Part shown: positions 33,322-40,544 of the stretch, piece by piece
Position numbering within the stretch: the stretch's first letter is position 1
Layout of the letters: each line of letters begins with the position of its first letter
NCBI RefSeq assembly: GCF_033843645.1
Contig: NZ_JAWXVZ010000001.1
Coordinates: 372,001-436,000, forward strand
Reading direction: 5' to 3'
Origin: Pseudovibrio zosterae
GTDB taxonomy: Bacteria > Pseudomonadota > Alphaproteobacteria > Rhizobiales > Stappiaceae
DNA length: 64,000 nucleotides
Translations under genes and position numbers: made by a program
Notes under the pieces: generated by a model
Told to the model about the DNA's origin: nothing
What the model saw: only the letters and a program-made list of their open reading frames with translations
The model's database searches: none

Positions 33322-34377
33322 TCAGAAGCCCGGTCCGTCCACGCGTTCCTCTATCAACGCCGCCAAAGTATTCAAGTCGTCGTTGTGAGTGGTGATGATG
33401 CTATCGGCAACCGAGTTCAGCTGCGTCATGGTCTTTGGACGGGTATTGGTCGCATCTTCCAGACCAAGGGGGAGGTCCGCATTGAGTCGCAGATAGGTGA
33501 GACCCTTGATGTCCTTGAAGATGGCATTTGCCTGATGAGAGGTGGCTTGGCTCTGGCCATTAGAAAACTCGGTGAGCAAAGGCGTGCCCTTGTCGGGAGA
33601 CATCCATGTGCTCGCGCCCCAGGCTGCCACTTCTTCAAACTTGCGTTTGTGTTTGGAAAGACGACCTGTGCCAATGGAAAGGATGATCATGTCTTCAGTC
33701 GCCCAGCCCCGGCGGCGGCCTTCAGAATAAGCACTGAGAACCGGGTTCGTCATGAACGCCCCGGCATCAATCATGATCTGCTCCTCGCCCGTGCGCAGGT
33801 TCTCAACGCGGGCAGGCTCCAGCCAGCCGGGAGCCGAGATGGTGGCGCGGACGGCCTGCCAGAAATAATAGTCGTCATGCGTCCGGTCCGCTGTGGGCAT
33901 GTTGTCGGTCATGAGCACAAGCTTGCGGGTGTTCAGGTCGTAGGCGGAAAGCATGATGCCTGTAAGGCTGCTGGCCATTGAGGTCCAGCCCAACGTGTCT
34001 TTCAGGATCTTTTCAAAGGGGCGCTCGTGCACACCCTTGTTGTACTGGCCGAAAGGGGAGAATACGGCCCGGCTGATCCGGTTGATGCGGTTGGTGTTGT
34101 AGTACTCACGCAAATCGTCTTCAAAAAACGAGCGGAGCTCCTTGATGGTCATGGCGTGGTGGCCGCGGTACTCGCCCTCAGGCTTGGGCGCTGTAAGGCC
34201 CGCCGCAATGATGCCGCCACTGGCTGTGCCGCAGACAAGATCGAAGTACTGATGCAGCGGCTTGTCCTTGCCGTTCTGCTTCAGTCTGCTTTCCAGTGCT
34301 TCAAGAAGACGAATGGGGATGAGCCCGTGCGCTCCGCCACCATCGATAGAGAGGATCAAGCGTTTTCTTTTAGTCAT
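33322..34377 (-). CDS. patatin-like phospholipase family protein with altered motifs
   Basis: 351 residues, no signal peptide. The patatin fold is clear. The oxyanion loop is SIDGGGAHGLIP (usual DGGGxRG, here with His), and the nucleophile strand reads DLVCGTASGGIIAAGL where the family has GTSTGG. The catalytic Asp motif is IDAGAFMTNPVL in place of DGG/A. Aligned to ordinary patatins the Ser nucleophile position is Ala and the only Ser is one residue later, so the enzyme may be inactive, have a shifted nucleophile, or belong to a distinct branch. No cyclic-nucleotide synthase is next to it, so a CBASS role is not supported. It is encoded divergently from the 5'-nucleotidase. Confidence 0.85.
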   Translation of the reverse strand: MTKRKRLILSIDGGGAHGLIPIRLLEALESRLKQNGKDKPLHQYFDLVCGTASGGIIAAGLTAPKPEGEYRGHHAMTIKELRSFFEDDLREYYNTNRINRISRAVFSPFGQYNKGVHERPFEKILKDTLGWTSMASSLTGIMLSAYDLNTRKLVLMTDNMPTADRTHDDYYFWQAVRATISAPGWLEPARVENLRTGEEQIMIDAGAFMTNPVLSAYSEGRRRGWATEDMIILSIGTGRLSKHKRKFEEVAAWGASTWMSPDKGTPLLTEFSNGQSQATSHQANAIFKDIKGLTYLRLNADLPLGLEDATNTRPKTMTQLNSVADSIITTHNDDLNTLAALIEERVDGPGF

Positions 34378-34619
34378 ATGTCTTCCCGGGGCCAGATGAT
34401 CAAAGAGAATTGTTCAGTGCGCTATCTTATTTTCTGAATGATAAATAAGGACAACAGATGGCGGAACCCTCAGAAAAACCACTGAAAATTTCGCCTGATT
34501 AGTAAATGGTAAGTGTCCAATACCTGTCAAATATCAGGCTAATAAAAAGCGGGAATGATGTCTGCGGCGAATGGTCCTTGCAACGCGCTGGGGTTGCGCT
34601 GGCGGCCGCCGGGGGGAGA

Positions 34620-34647
34620 ATGGGCAAAGGCGTTTTGCCCATGTTTT
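34620..34647 (+). terminator. terminator-like hairpin in the 5'-nucleotidase leader
   Basis: Perfect 9-bp stem ATGGGCAAA with TTTGCCCAT around a 5-nt loop, followed by GTTTTC. No gene on the plus strand ends here, so if it terminates transcription it would act as an attenuator of the 5'-nucleotidase 78 nt downstream. Further pairs exist upstream (GCAAC with GGTTGC near 34579-34596, GGCGGCCGCC near 34601-34610), so the whole of 34378-34724 may form a structured leader plus promoters. Confidence 0.45.
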
Positions 34648-34685
34648 CGGCGGCGCTTACCCTGTGTAACTCGCGCTTCATAATA

Positions 34686-34715
34686 TCAATCTAAGATTAT
34701 GCAATCTTAGATTGA
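34686..34715 (+). promoter_or_regulatory. perfect inverted repeat covering the SD of the 5'-nucleotidase
   Basis: TCAATCTAAGATT and AATCTTAGATTGA form a 13-bp stem with a 4-nt loop. The ribosome site TGAGG (34713-34717) begins inside the right arm, and the ATG follows at 34725. In RNA the hairpin would hide part of the ribosome site; in DNA the palindrome could equally be an operator. Confidence 0.7.
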
Positions 34716-34724
34716 GGCAAACCC

Positions 34725-36554
34725 ATGACGATCATGAAAAAGAAAACCCTATTTGTCACGTGCTCCCTATTGGCATTCACGACTGCTGTCGGCGCTAGCG
34801 TGGCAGCTGATCTGCCCGCTGCTGGCAAGGCAATAAATGTAAGCGTGCTGCATACGAACGACCACCATTCCTATCTGGACAGCTCCACCTACACGCTTAA
34901 GCTTGATATTGATGCCGAGCGTGAAGGGGCGGAAAGCCTCCGGGTTCAACTTGGTGGGTTCTCCCGCATCGCGACGGCGATCGGTGAATATCGCGGGCCG
35001 AACAGTCTTGTGTTGAACAGCGGTGAGCTGAACGGGACGCTCTATTTCAGCCTCTTTAAGGGCGAAGCAGATTTCAAGGTTTTCAATGCGCTGGGCCTTG
35101 ATGCCTATCAATTGGGAAATCATGAGTTCGACGAAGGCGACGAGCATCTCGCATCGCTGATCGAAATGGCTGATTTCCCGATCCTGAGCAGCAATGTGCA
35201 TCCTACCGAGGACAGCCCGCTCTATGGGGCCCCTATCAAGCCCTACATCATCAAGGAGATCGAGGGCGAAAAGGTTGCTGTTGTTGGGGTGCTGAAGGTC
35301 GAAAAAACACAGGCATCCTCAATGGTCAGTGATGCAGTGGAGTTCAGCGACGAAATCGAGACGGTTCGCAGTGTTGTCGGTTCTCTGGAAGCTCAGGGCA
35401 TCAACAAGATCATCGTTCTCAGTCACCTGGGCTACAATTTTGATCAGACCCTTGCAGCGCGCGTCGACGGCATTGATGCAATCGTTGGCGGAGACACACA
35501 CGAAGCGCTCGATTCCTCGGATGAACTGGCGTCGATGGGCATTGATGTTGCAGGCTTCAATCCAACCACAGTGCGGAACCCAAGTGGTGAGCCGGTCTAC
35601 ATCACGCAGGCTTGGGAGTACGCCAAGGGCCTGGGCCAATTGAACTTGGCTTTTGATGCAAATGGCAAAGTGACCGATGTGAAGGGCAAGCTTGAGCTTC
35701 TTGTTGGTCAACCCTACCAAGTGCAGGATCAGGACGGCCAGTATCAGCCAGCAACGGATGCGCAAGTTGCCGCCATCCAAGAGGTGATCGCAGGTCTTGA
35801 GAGCATTCGTGAGATCGAGACCAGCGCTGAAGTTGACGAGATCATCAAGCCTTACCGCGAAGAGATCGAGAACTACCGCAGCCAGACCATTGGTTCTGTT
35901 GAGCAGACCATGCCATTTGAACGCTTCCCTGCAGACTTTGAAGCGGGTGAAGTGCCAACCGGAAGCTATGCGGCACAAGTGGTGTCTGATGCCTTCCTCA
36001 CCTACCTTCCGCAGGCAGACATTTCCATTCAGAACGCCGGCGGCGTGCGCGCGGAAATCAACAGCGGCGCATTCACCGTTGGCGATGCCTACACGGTTCT
36101 GCCGTTCTCCAACACGGTGGTCACGGTGGACATGACAGGGGCGGAAGTCGTCAAGGTGCTTAATGAGGCGCTGGACTACTCGCAGGGCCTCTCCGGCTCA
36201 ACGGGCGCGTTCCCTTATGGCTCTCACATTCGGTATGACGTTGTGTTCGGCGCCGAACCGGGTACCGGCATTCGCAATGTGGAGGTGAAGGACAGAAACT
36301 CAGGCGAGTGGTCGGACATCGATTTGGAGGCTGTGTACTCGGTCGCCACAAACTCGTTCACGGCAACCGGCAAGGATGGCTATCAAACCTTCGCGGACGT
36401 GATTGCTGCCAATCCTGAGGCGCTGGTGGAGTCCGATGTTGCCTACACCATTCCGCTGATCGAGTACCTGCGAGATGAGCTGGAAGGCGGCGTCCTTCCG
36501 AAACTTGATGCGCAGAACTATTCGGTCAAGTCTTCCCGCGGCCGGGCTGGATAG
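34725..36554 (+). CDS. secreted bifunctional 5'-nucleotidase/phosphoesterase family protein
   Basis: 609 residues with a Sec signal peptide (residues 1-28). The N-terminal metallophosphoesterase domain has VLHTNDHHSYL (usual HTNDxH), LGNHEFDEG, LSHLGYNFD and VGGDTHE. The C-terminal 5'-nucleotidase domain has NAGGVRAEINSG and FPYGSHIRYDV. Such enzymes hydrolyse nucleotides in the periplasm to scavenge phosphate and nucleosides. An oddity is that the segment normally reading AGDxFQGTLFF is NSGELNGTLYF: the metal-bridging Asp is replaced by Glu and one residue is missing. The rest of the metal ligands appear intact. GAGG precedes the start and lies in a hairpin. Confidence 0.92.
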   Translation: MTIMKKKTLFVTCSLLAFTTAVGASVAADLPAAGKAINVSVLHTNDHHSYLDSSTYTLKLDIDAEREGAESLRVQLGGFSRIATAIGEYRGPNSLVLNSGELNGTLYFSLFKGEADFKVFNALGLDAYQLGNHEFDEGDEHLASLIEMADFPILSSNVHPTEDSPLYGAPIKPYIIKEIEGEKVAVVGVLKVEKTQASSMVSDAVEFSDEIETVRSVVGSLEAQGINKIIVLSHLGYNFDQTLAARVDGIDAIVGGDTHEALDSSDELASMGIDVAGFNPTTVRNPSGEPVYITQAWEYAKGLGQLNLAFDANGKVTDVKGKLELLVGQPYQVQDQDGQYQPATDAQVAAIQEVIAGLESIREIETSAEVDEIIKPYREEIENYRSQTIGSVEQTMPFERFPADFEAGEVPTGSYAAQVVSDAFLTYLPQADISIQNAGGVRAEINSGAFTVGDAYTVLPFSNTVVTVDMTGAEVVKVLNEALDYSQGLSGSTGAFPYGSHIRYDVVFGAEPGTGIRNVEVKDRNSGEWSDIDLEAVYSVATNSFTATGKDGYQTFADVIAANPEALVESDVAYTIPLIEYLRDELEGGVLPKLDAQNYSVKSSRGRAG

Positions 36555-36582
36555 CAGCCGCCTGCAATCGGAAAAAGAAGCA

Positions 36583-36609
36583 AAAAGCCCCGCACTCGGC
36601 GGGGCTTTT
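36583..36609. terminator. bidirectional terminator between the nucleotidase and hydrolase genes
   Basis: Eleven-bp stem AAAAGCCCCGC with GCGGGGCTTTT around a 5-nt loop, between two convergent genes (stops at 36554 and 36618). Confidence 0.9.
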
Positions 36610-36617
36610 CATGGGTG

Positions 36618-37412
36618 TCAGCTGTTGCTCTCGACCAGCTCCTCAAGAGCTTTGATGAGGCGCTGCAAATCTTCCGGGCGGGACAGGCGATGGTCTCCAT
36701 CCTTGATCAGCGTCAGGATGACATCGTCACTGGCCATGGCCTCGACGATACGCAATGCGTGATCCCACGGCACGGAATCGTCGTTCTGGCCTTGCAAGAT
36801 GATGGTCTTGCAGCCGGTTTCAACAGTGCCGCCAAGCAGCAGGTTCTGACGGCCATCCTCGATCAGATCACGGGTGATGATGTAGGGGCTGTCGTCATAT
36901 TCAGAAGGGCGCTCAAAGCGGCCGGTCTGCATGATTTCCTGCTTGATCTCCTCAGTGAACTCCTGTTTCCACATGAGTTCCTCGGTAAAGTCTGGCGCAG
37001 GCGCGATCAACACCATGCCAGCAAGGAAGCCGGAGACCTCGGTCTTGCGCTCGATCAGGGCCTTGGCCAGCAAAAGCGCCATCCATCCGCCCATGGAAGA
37101 GCCGATAACGATGGTCGGGCCCTTGCAGTACTCCGTAAAGACCGCCAGTACCTCTTCCAGCCATTTGGAAATGGTGCCCTCAGTGAACTCTCCCTCAGAT
37201 TCACCGTGGCCAGAGTAATCCATGCGTGTGCAGGTAAGGCCTTTGTCTTTGGCCCAGTCGGCTATCACCTCGGCCTTCGTGCCAAGCATGTCTGATTTAA
37301 AGCCGGAGAGCCACAAAACACCAAGGTCGGACCGTTGATCGTGCCGCACAGCGATTTTGCGCGCCTGATCCCCTTTGCCAACACTAATGAATTGCGGTAT
37401 TGCAGCGCTCAT
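36618..37412 (-). CDS. alpha/beta hydrolase
   Basis: 264 residues, no signal peptide. The nucleophile elbow is VIGSSMGGWMALLLAKALI (GxSxG), preceded by the oxyanion strand LGVLWLSGFKSDM and the YSGHGESEGEF loop. The catalytic Asp is likely in LQGQNDDSVPWDHAL, and His in IKDGDHRLSRPEDL. The phrase pattern is that of the serine aminopeptidase/esterase branch (BAAT/dienelactone-like, uncharacterised). Substrate unknown. Its start at 37412 overlaps the upstream open frame of the divergent glycosyltransferase, which is why the latter probably starts later. Confidence 0.85.
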   Translation of the reverse strand: MSAAIPQFISVGKGDQARKIAVRHDQRSDLGVLWLSGFKSDMLGTKAEVIADWAKDKGLTCTRMDYSGHGESEGEFTEGTISKWLEEVLAVFTEYCKGPTIVIGSSMGGWMALLLAKALIERKTEVSGFLAGMVLIAPAPDFTEELMWKQEFTEEIKQEIMQTGRFERPSEYDDSPYIITRDLIEDGRQNLLLGGTVETGCKTIILQGQNDDSVPWDHALRIVEAMASDDVILTLIKDGDHRLSRPEDLQRLIKALEELVESNS

Positions 37413-37437
37413 AATTTACTGCCTCCAAATTCCTAAT

Positions 37438-38697
37438 GTGCGGTTCTGCCGGCGAGAGAAAGCGACACCCCCTGTGCCTCACACTGCCTCGAACACAATT
37501 GTTGCCCCGATTAATCGATTATCGAATAGCGACCATCCAACCATTTTGCAACTCGTTCCAGACTTGCGCACCGGCGGCGCGGAAAGAACAACGGTTGATG
37601 TTGCTGAAGCCATCGTAAAACGCGGTTGGCGCTCTCTTGTTTTGTCTGAAGGCGGACGCCTCCTTGATGAGCTTAAATCAACAGGTTCTGATCACATCGA
37701 ATTTCCTGCAGGGACCAAGAACCCCTGGAAAATGTGGCGAAACTCCTATGCCATCGCCAAGATTTGCCGGGAATACAATGTTTCCCTCATTCACGGACGC
37801 AGCAGAGCCCCGGCATGGTCCGGGTTGTGGGCTGCGCGCCGTCTCAACTTACCTTTCATTACTACATATCACGGCATCTACAAACAAGGTAACCGCTTCA
37901 AAGCCTTTTACAACTCTGTGATGACGAGAGCAGATGGGGTGATCGCCAATTCGCGGTACACCGCCGATCTGATTGCACAGCGAGACCCTGCGGCGAAGCA
38001 GCGCATTACGGTGATCTACCGTGGGTCGGACCTTGAAGCCCTTGCGCCAGAAAACGTTTCTGAGGAACGCCGCTCAGCACTCCGCGCTGCATGGGGGCTT
38101 ACGGGCAAAGAACGGGTGGTGCTGAACCTTGCCCGGCTCACAGCGTGGAAAGGCCACGCTGTGCTCATTGATGCCTTCCGCGCTCTGGCACGGGATAGCG
38201 CCATGCAGGATGTAGTGGTCATTCTGGCGGGCGATCATCAGGGCCGTGACGAATACAAGGAGACATTGGAGCATCACATCGTCAACGCAGGTCTGGAAGG
38301 GCGGGTTCGTCTTGTCGGCCACTGTGCTGATGTGGGCGCAGCACTGGCGATCTCGGATGTATCCGTCGTGGCATCCATCGAGCCGGAGGCCTTTGGCCGG
38401 GCGGCGGTGGAAGCGCAAGCGGCTGGCGTACCAGTGATCGTAAGCGATATTGGCGCTGTTCCGGAGACGGTTTTGGTGCCGCCAGTTGTGTCGGAAAACG
38501 AGCGGACCGGGTGGCATTTTCCAAATAGAGATGTGTCAGCTCTTGCAAGCCGACTGGAGGAAGCCCTATGTATGCCTCAGGAAGCTCGGGTGTCCATGGC
38601 AGAACGCGCTCGTTCTCATGTGGCCTACAAGTTCTCCAAGCAGGCAATGTGTGACGCAACGCTGGATTTTTATGAGCAACACCTCAAAACTTCCTGA
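37438..38697 (+). CDS. glycosyltransferase family 4 (GT-B) protein, start uncertain
   Basis: About 419 residues from a GTG at 37438; a GTG at 37474 is equally possible, and the ATG at 37375 would overlap the divergent hydrolase gene. GT-B signs are the N-terminal ILQLVPDLRTGGAERTTVDVA (acceptor-side Rossmann with the GGAE turn), the central HGRSRAPAWSGLWAARR, and the C-terminal nucleotide-sugar domain with LNLARLTAWKGHAVLIDAF and the EX7E-type motif EPEAFGRAAVEAQAAGVPVI. It is likely involved in lipopolysaccharide or exopolysaccharide assembly, but sugar and acceptor are unknown. No other glycan genes are next to it. Confidence 0.88.
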   Translation: MRFCRREKATPPVPHTASNTIVAPINRLSNSDHPTILQLVPDLRTGGAERTTVDVAEAIVKRGWRSLVLSEGGRLLDELKSTGSDHIEFPAGTKNPWKMWRNSYAIAKICREYNVSLIHGRSRAPAWSGLWAARRLNLPFITTYHGIYKQGNRFKAFYNSVMTRADGVIANSRYTADLIAQRDPAAKQRITVIYRGSDLEALAPENVSEERRSALRAAWGLTGKERVVLNLARLTAWKGHAVLIDAFRALARDSAMQDVVVILAGDHQGRDEYKETLEHHIVNAGLEGRVRLVGHCADVGAALAISDVSVVASIEPEAFGRAAVEAQAAGVPVIVSDIGAVPETVLVPPVVSENERTGWHFPNRDVSALASRLEEALCMPQEARVSMAERARSHVAYKFSKQAMCDATLDFYEQHLKTS

Positions 38698-38890
38698 TAA
38701 ACGGCAGTTCTGCCGCGATGTCAGGGCAAAAGAAATGTTGACTTATCCCGTGTTTTTCAAGATCTTCTAGTGGAGCATCCGCGATTTAAGGCAGCCGCGA
38801 CGTTTATTCGGTAGACGTAGCGCTTGTTGTGAGTCATGGAGCTGCCAGCTACTTTCACAATGATCGGCATCTATAGAGGAGACTTTTACC

Positions 38891-39433
38891 ATTCGCCGTC
38901 CATTTCGCGCACCGCCCCCCACAAAGGAGGGGCCGCGTACCAACAAAGAAATTCGTGTTCGCGAAGTCCAGTTGATTGATGCCGAAGGTGAAAACCTCGG
39001 CCCCACACCAACCGAAGAAGCTCTGGCCATGGCCCAAGAGCAGGGGTTGGACCTTGTAGAGATCGCGCCGAACTCCAGCCCACCGGTCTGTAAGATTCTG
39101 GATTACGGTCGCTACAAGTACCAAGCGCAAAAGAAAGCCGCAGAAGCGCGCAAGAAGCAGAAGGTCGTCGAGATCAAAGAGATCAAGATGCGCCCGAACA
39201 TCGACACTCATGATTATGAAGTGAAGATGAAGAACATGCTGCGCTTCTTCGAGGCAGGCGACAAGGTGAAGGTCACTCTCCGTTTTCGCGGACGTGAAAT
39301 GGCGCACCAGGACCTTGGCATGAAGCTGCTGATGAAAGTGAAGGATGAGACCGCCGATATCGCAAAGGTGGAGTCCCATCCAAAGCTCGAAGGCCGGCAG
39401 ATGATGATGGTACTGGCACCAATCAGCCGATAA
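38891..39433 (+). CDS. infC: translation initiation factor IF-3, ATT start codon
   Basis: 180 residues reading from the ATT at 38891: the first residues IRRPFRAPPPTKEGPRTNKE match the alphaproteobacterial IF-3 N-terminus, with GAGGAG about ten bases upstream. No ATG or GTG start gives this N-terminus; the first in-frame ATG would begin at residue 28. IF-3 discriminates against non-AUG starts, so the rare ATT is the classical autoregulatory arrangement, seen for infC in other bacteria. The N- and C-terminal domains are complete (VCKILDYGRYKYQ; GDKVKVTLRFRGREMAH). Confidence 0.95.
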   Translation: MRRPFRAPPPTKEGPRTNKEIRVREVQLIDAEGENLGPTPTEEALAMAQEQGLDLVEIAPNSSPPVCKILDYGRYKYQAQKKAAEARKKQKVVEIKEIKMRPNIDTHDYEVKMKNMLRFFEAGDKVKVTLRFRGREMAHQDLGMKLLMKVKDETADIAKVESHPKLEGRQMMMVLAPISR

Positions 39434-39539
39434 GCTTTTGACCAGTTTTGTTACCCGGCGCACCCGCGTCGGGTAATTTTTTGTAAGGGTTGCGCCTGTT
39501 TCACTGATTTGGCGCGAACAGGACTTGCATTTTACGCGC

Positions 39540-39700
39540 GTGGAGCCTATACCACCGCGGTTCAAAGTCGCCCGGCTATAAACGGGCAGATACCCAACTC
39601 TTTAAAAGAGTGAAGCATCCCCGTTTTCCATAGGGCATGCCGTGGCGGCTTATGATGCATCCCAGATGTAATTTTTGATTGGGTCACCAATCATGAAAAG
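39540..39700 (+). promoter_or_regulatory. candidate structured leader of rpmI-rplT
   Basis: In the 279-nt gap between infC and rpmI several short hairpins stand in a row: GCCCG with CGGGC (39570-39587), ACTCTT with AAGAGT (39597-39611), and GCAT-CCC with GGG-ATGC around 39615-39640. This could be a ribosomal-protein autoregulatory leader like those for L20 in other bacteria, but the sequence does not match a motif I know. Confidence 0.35.
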
Positions 39701-39712
39701 AAAGGACGCAAA

Positions 39713-39910
39713 ATGCCCAAGTTGAAGACGAAGTCTGGAGCGAAGAAGCGCTTCAAGCTGACTGCGACTGGCAAGGTAAAGACCGCTCAGGCCGGCAAGC
39801 GCCACGGTATGATCAAGCGCACGAACAAGTTCATCCGTAACGCACGTGGCACAACCACGCTGTGTGATCAGGATGCACGTATCGTGAAGAAGTTCCTGCC
39901 TTACGGCTAA
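39713..39910 (+). CDS. rpmI: ribosomal protein bL35
   Basis: 65 residues, MPKLKTKSGAKKRFKLTATG at the start, the classical bL35 opening. Strongly basic, with the C-terminal KKFLPYG. Co-transcribed with rplT, whose start is 31 nt downstream, as in nearly all bacteria. GAAAGGA precedes the ATG. Confidence 0.97.
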   Translation: MPKLKTKSGAKKRFKLTATGKVKTAQAGKRHGMIKRTNKFIRNARGTTTLCDQDARIVKKFLPYG

Positions 39911-39940
39911 GCCTAAGCAACTGAGAATTAGGAGTTACCT

Positions 39941-40297
39941 ATGTCGCGTGTAAAAAGAGGCGTTACCGCCCACGCTCGTCACAAGAAAGTTCTTAAGGCC
40001 GCCAAAGGTTACTACGGCCGTCGCAAGAATACGATCCGCACCGCTAAACAGGCTGTCGAAAAGGCAGCACAGTACGCTTACCGCGACCGCAAGGCTCGCA
40101 AGCGTAATTTCCGTGCTCTGTGGATCCAGCGTATCAACGCTGCAACCCGTGAACATGGCATGACCTACGGTCGTTTCATCGACGGTCTGAACAAGGCTGG
40201 TATCGAAGTTGACCGTAAAGTTCTGTCTGACCTGGCCATCAACCAGCCAGAAGCCTTCAAGGCTCTGGTTGACAAGGCTCAGGCTGCAGTTGCTTAA
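39941..40297 (+). CDS. rplT: ribosomal protein bL20
   Basis: 118 residues, MSRVKRGVTAHARHKKVLKA, with ALWIQRINAA and YGRFIDGLNKAGIEVDRKVL typical of bL20. It organises 23S rRNA early in 50S assembly and in other bacteria represses its own operon. A terminator follows at 40326-40359. pheST, commonly next in this operon, is instead at 17413-20952 on the other strand. Confidence 0.97.
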   Translation: MSRVKRGVTAHARHKKVLKAAKGYYGRRKNTIRTAKQAVEKAAQYAYRDRKARKRNFRALWIQRINAATREHGMTYGRFIDGLNKAGIEVDRKVLSDLAINQPEAFKALVDKAQAAVA

Positions 40298-40325
40298 GTA
40301 GCGCTGCTTTACGGCTGATACTTTT

Positions 40326-40359
40326 AAAAAGGGTGTTCCCGTTCGGGAGCGCCCTTTTT
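40326..40359 (+). terminator. Rho-independent terminator after rplT
   Basis: AAAAAGGGTGTTCCC pairs with GGGAGCGCCCTTTTT (one G-U and one mismatch) around GTTC, followed by a T-run. It ends the infC-rpmI-rplT unit 28 nt after the rplT stop. Confidence 0.92.
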
Positions 40360-40544
40360 TGTTGCGGCTTCTCTTGGGGGCGGCAACAAGCGCAACAATG
40401 CGAAGCGTTAAGTATTTTCAATTACTTCGCCAAATACTCTGAGGAAAAAGACCGGGTTGTAGAGATAAAGCAACCTAACCAAGAGTTATGCTTAAAGTTT
40501 ATTAAGGGTTCCTGTTTGACCGTCTTCTGGACAGGAGGAAGTCT

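Noticed and set aside
33322..34377. CBASS phospholipase effector (CapV-like)
   Set aside because: No CD-NTase, Cap2/Cap3 or other defence gene is adjacent; neighbours are mepA and a 5'-nucleotidase. The catalytic motifs also differ.
39540..39660. Possible tRNA, because of a GGTTCAAAGTC segment and a nearby hairpin
   Set aside because: No acceptor stem, D-arm or anticodon arm can be drawn around it. Treated as leader RNA of rpmI at low confidence.
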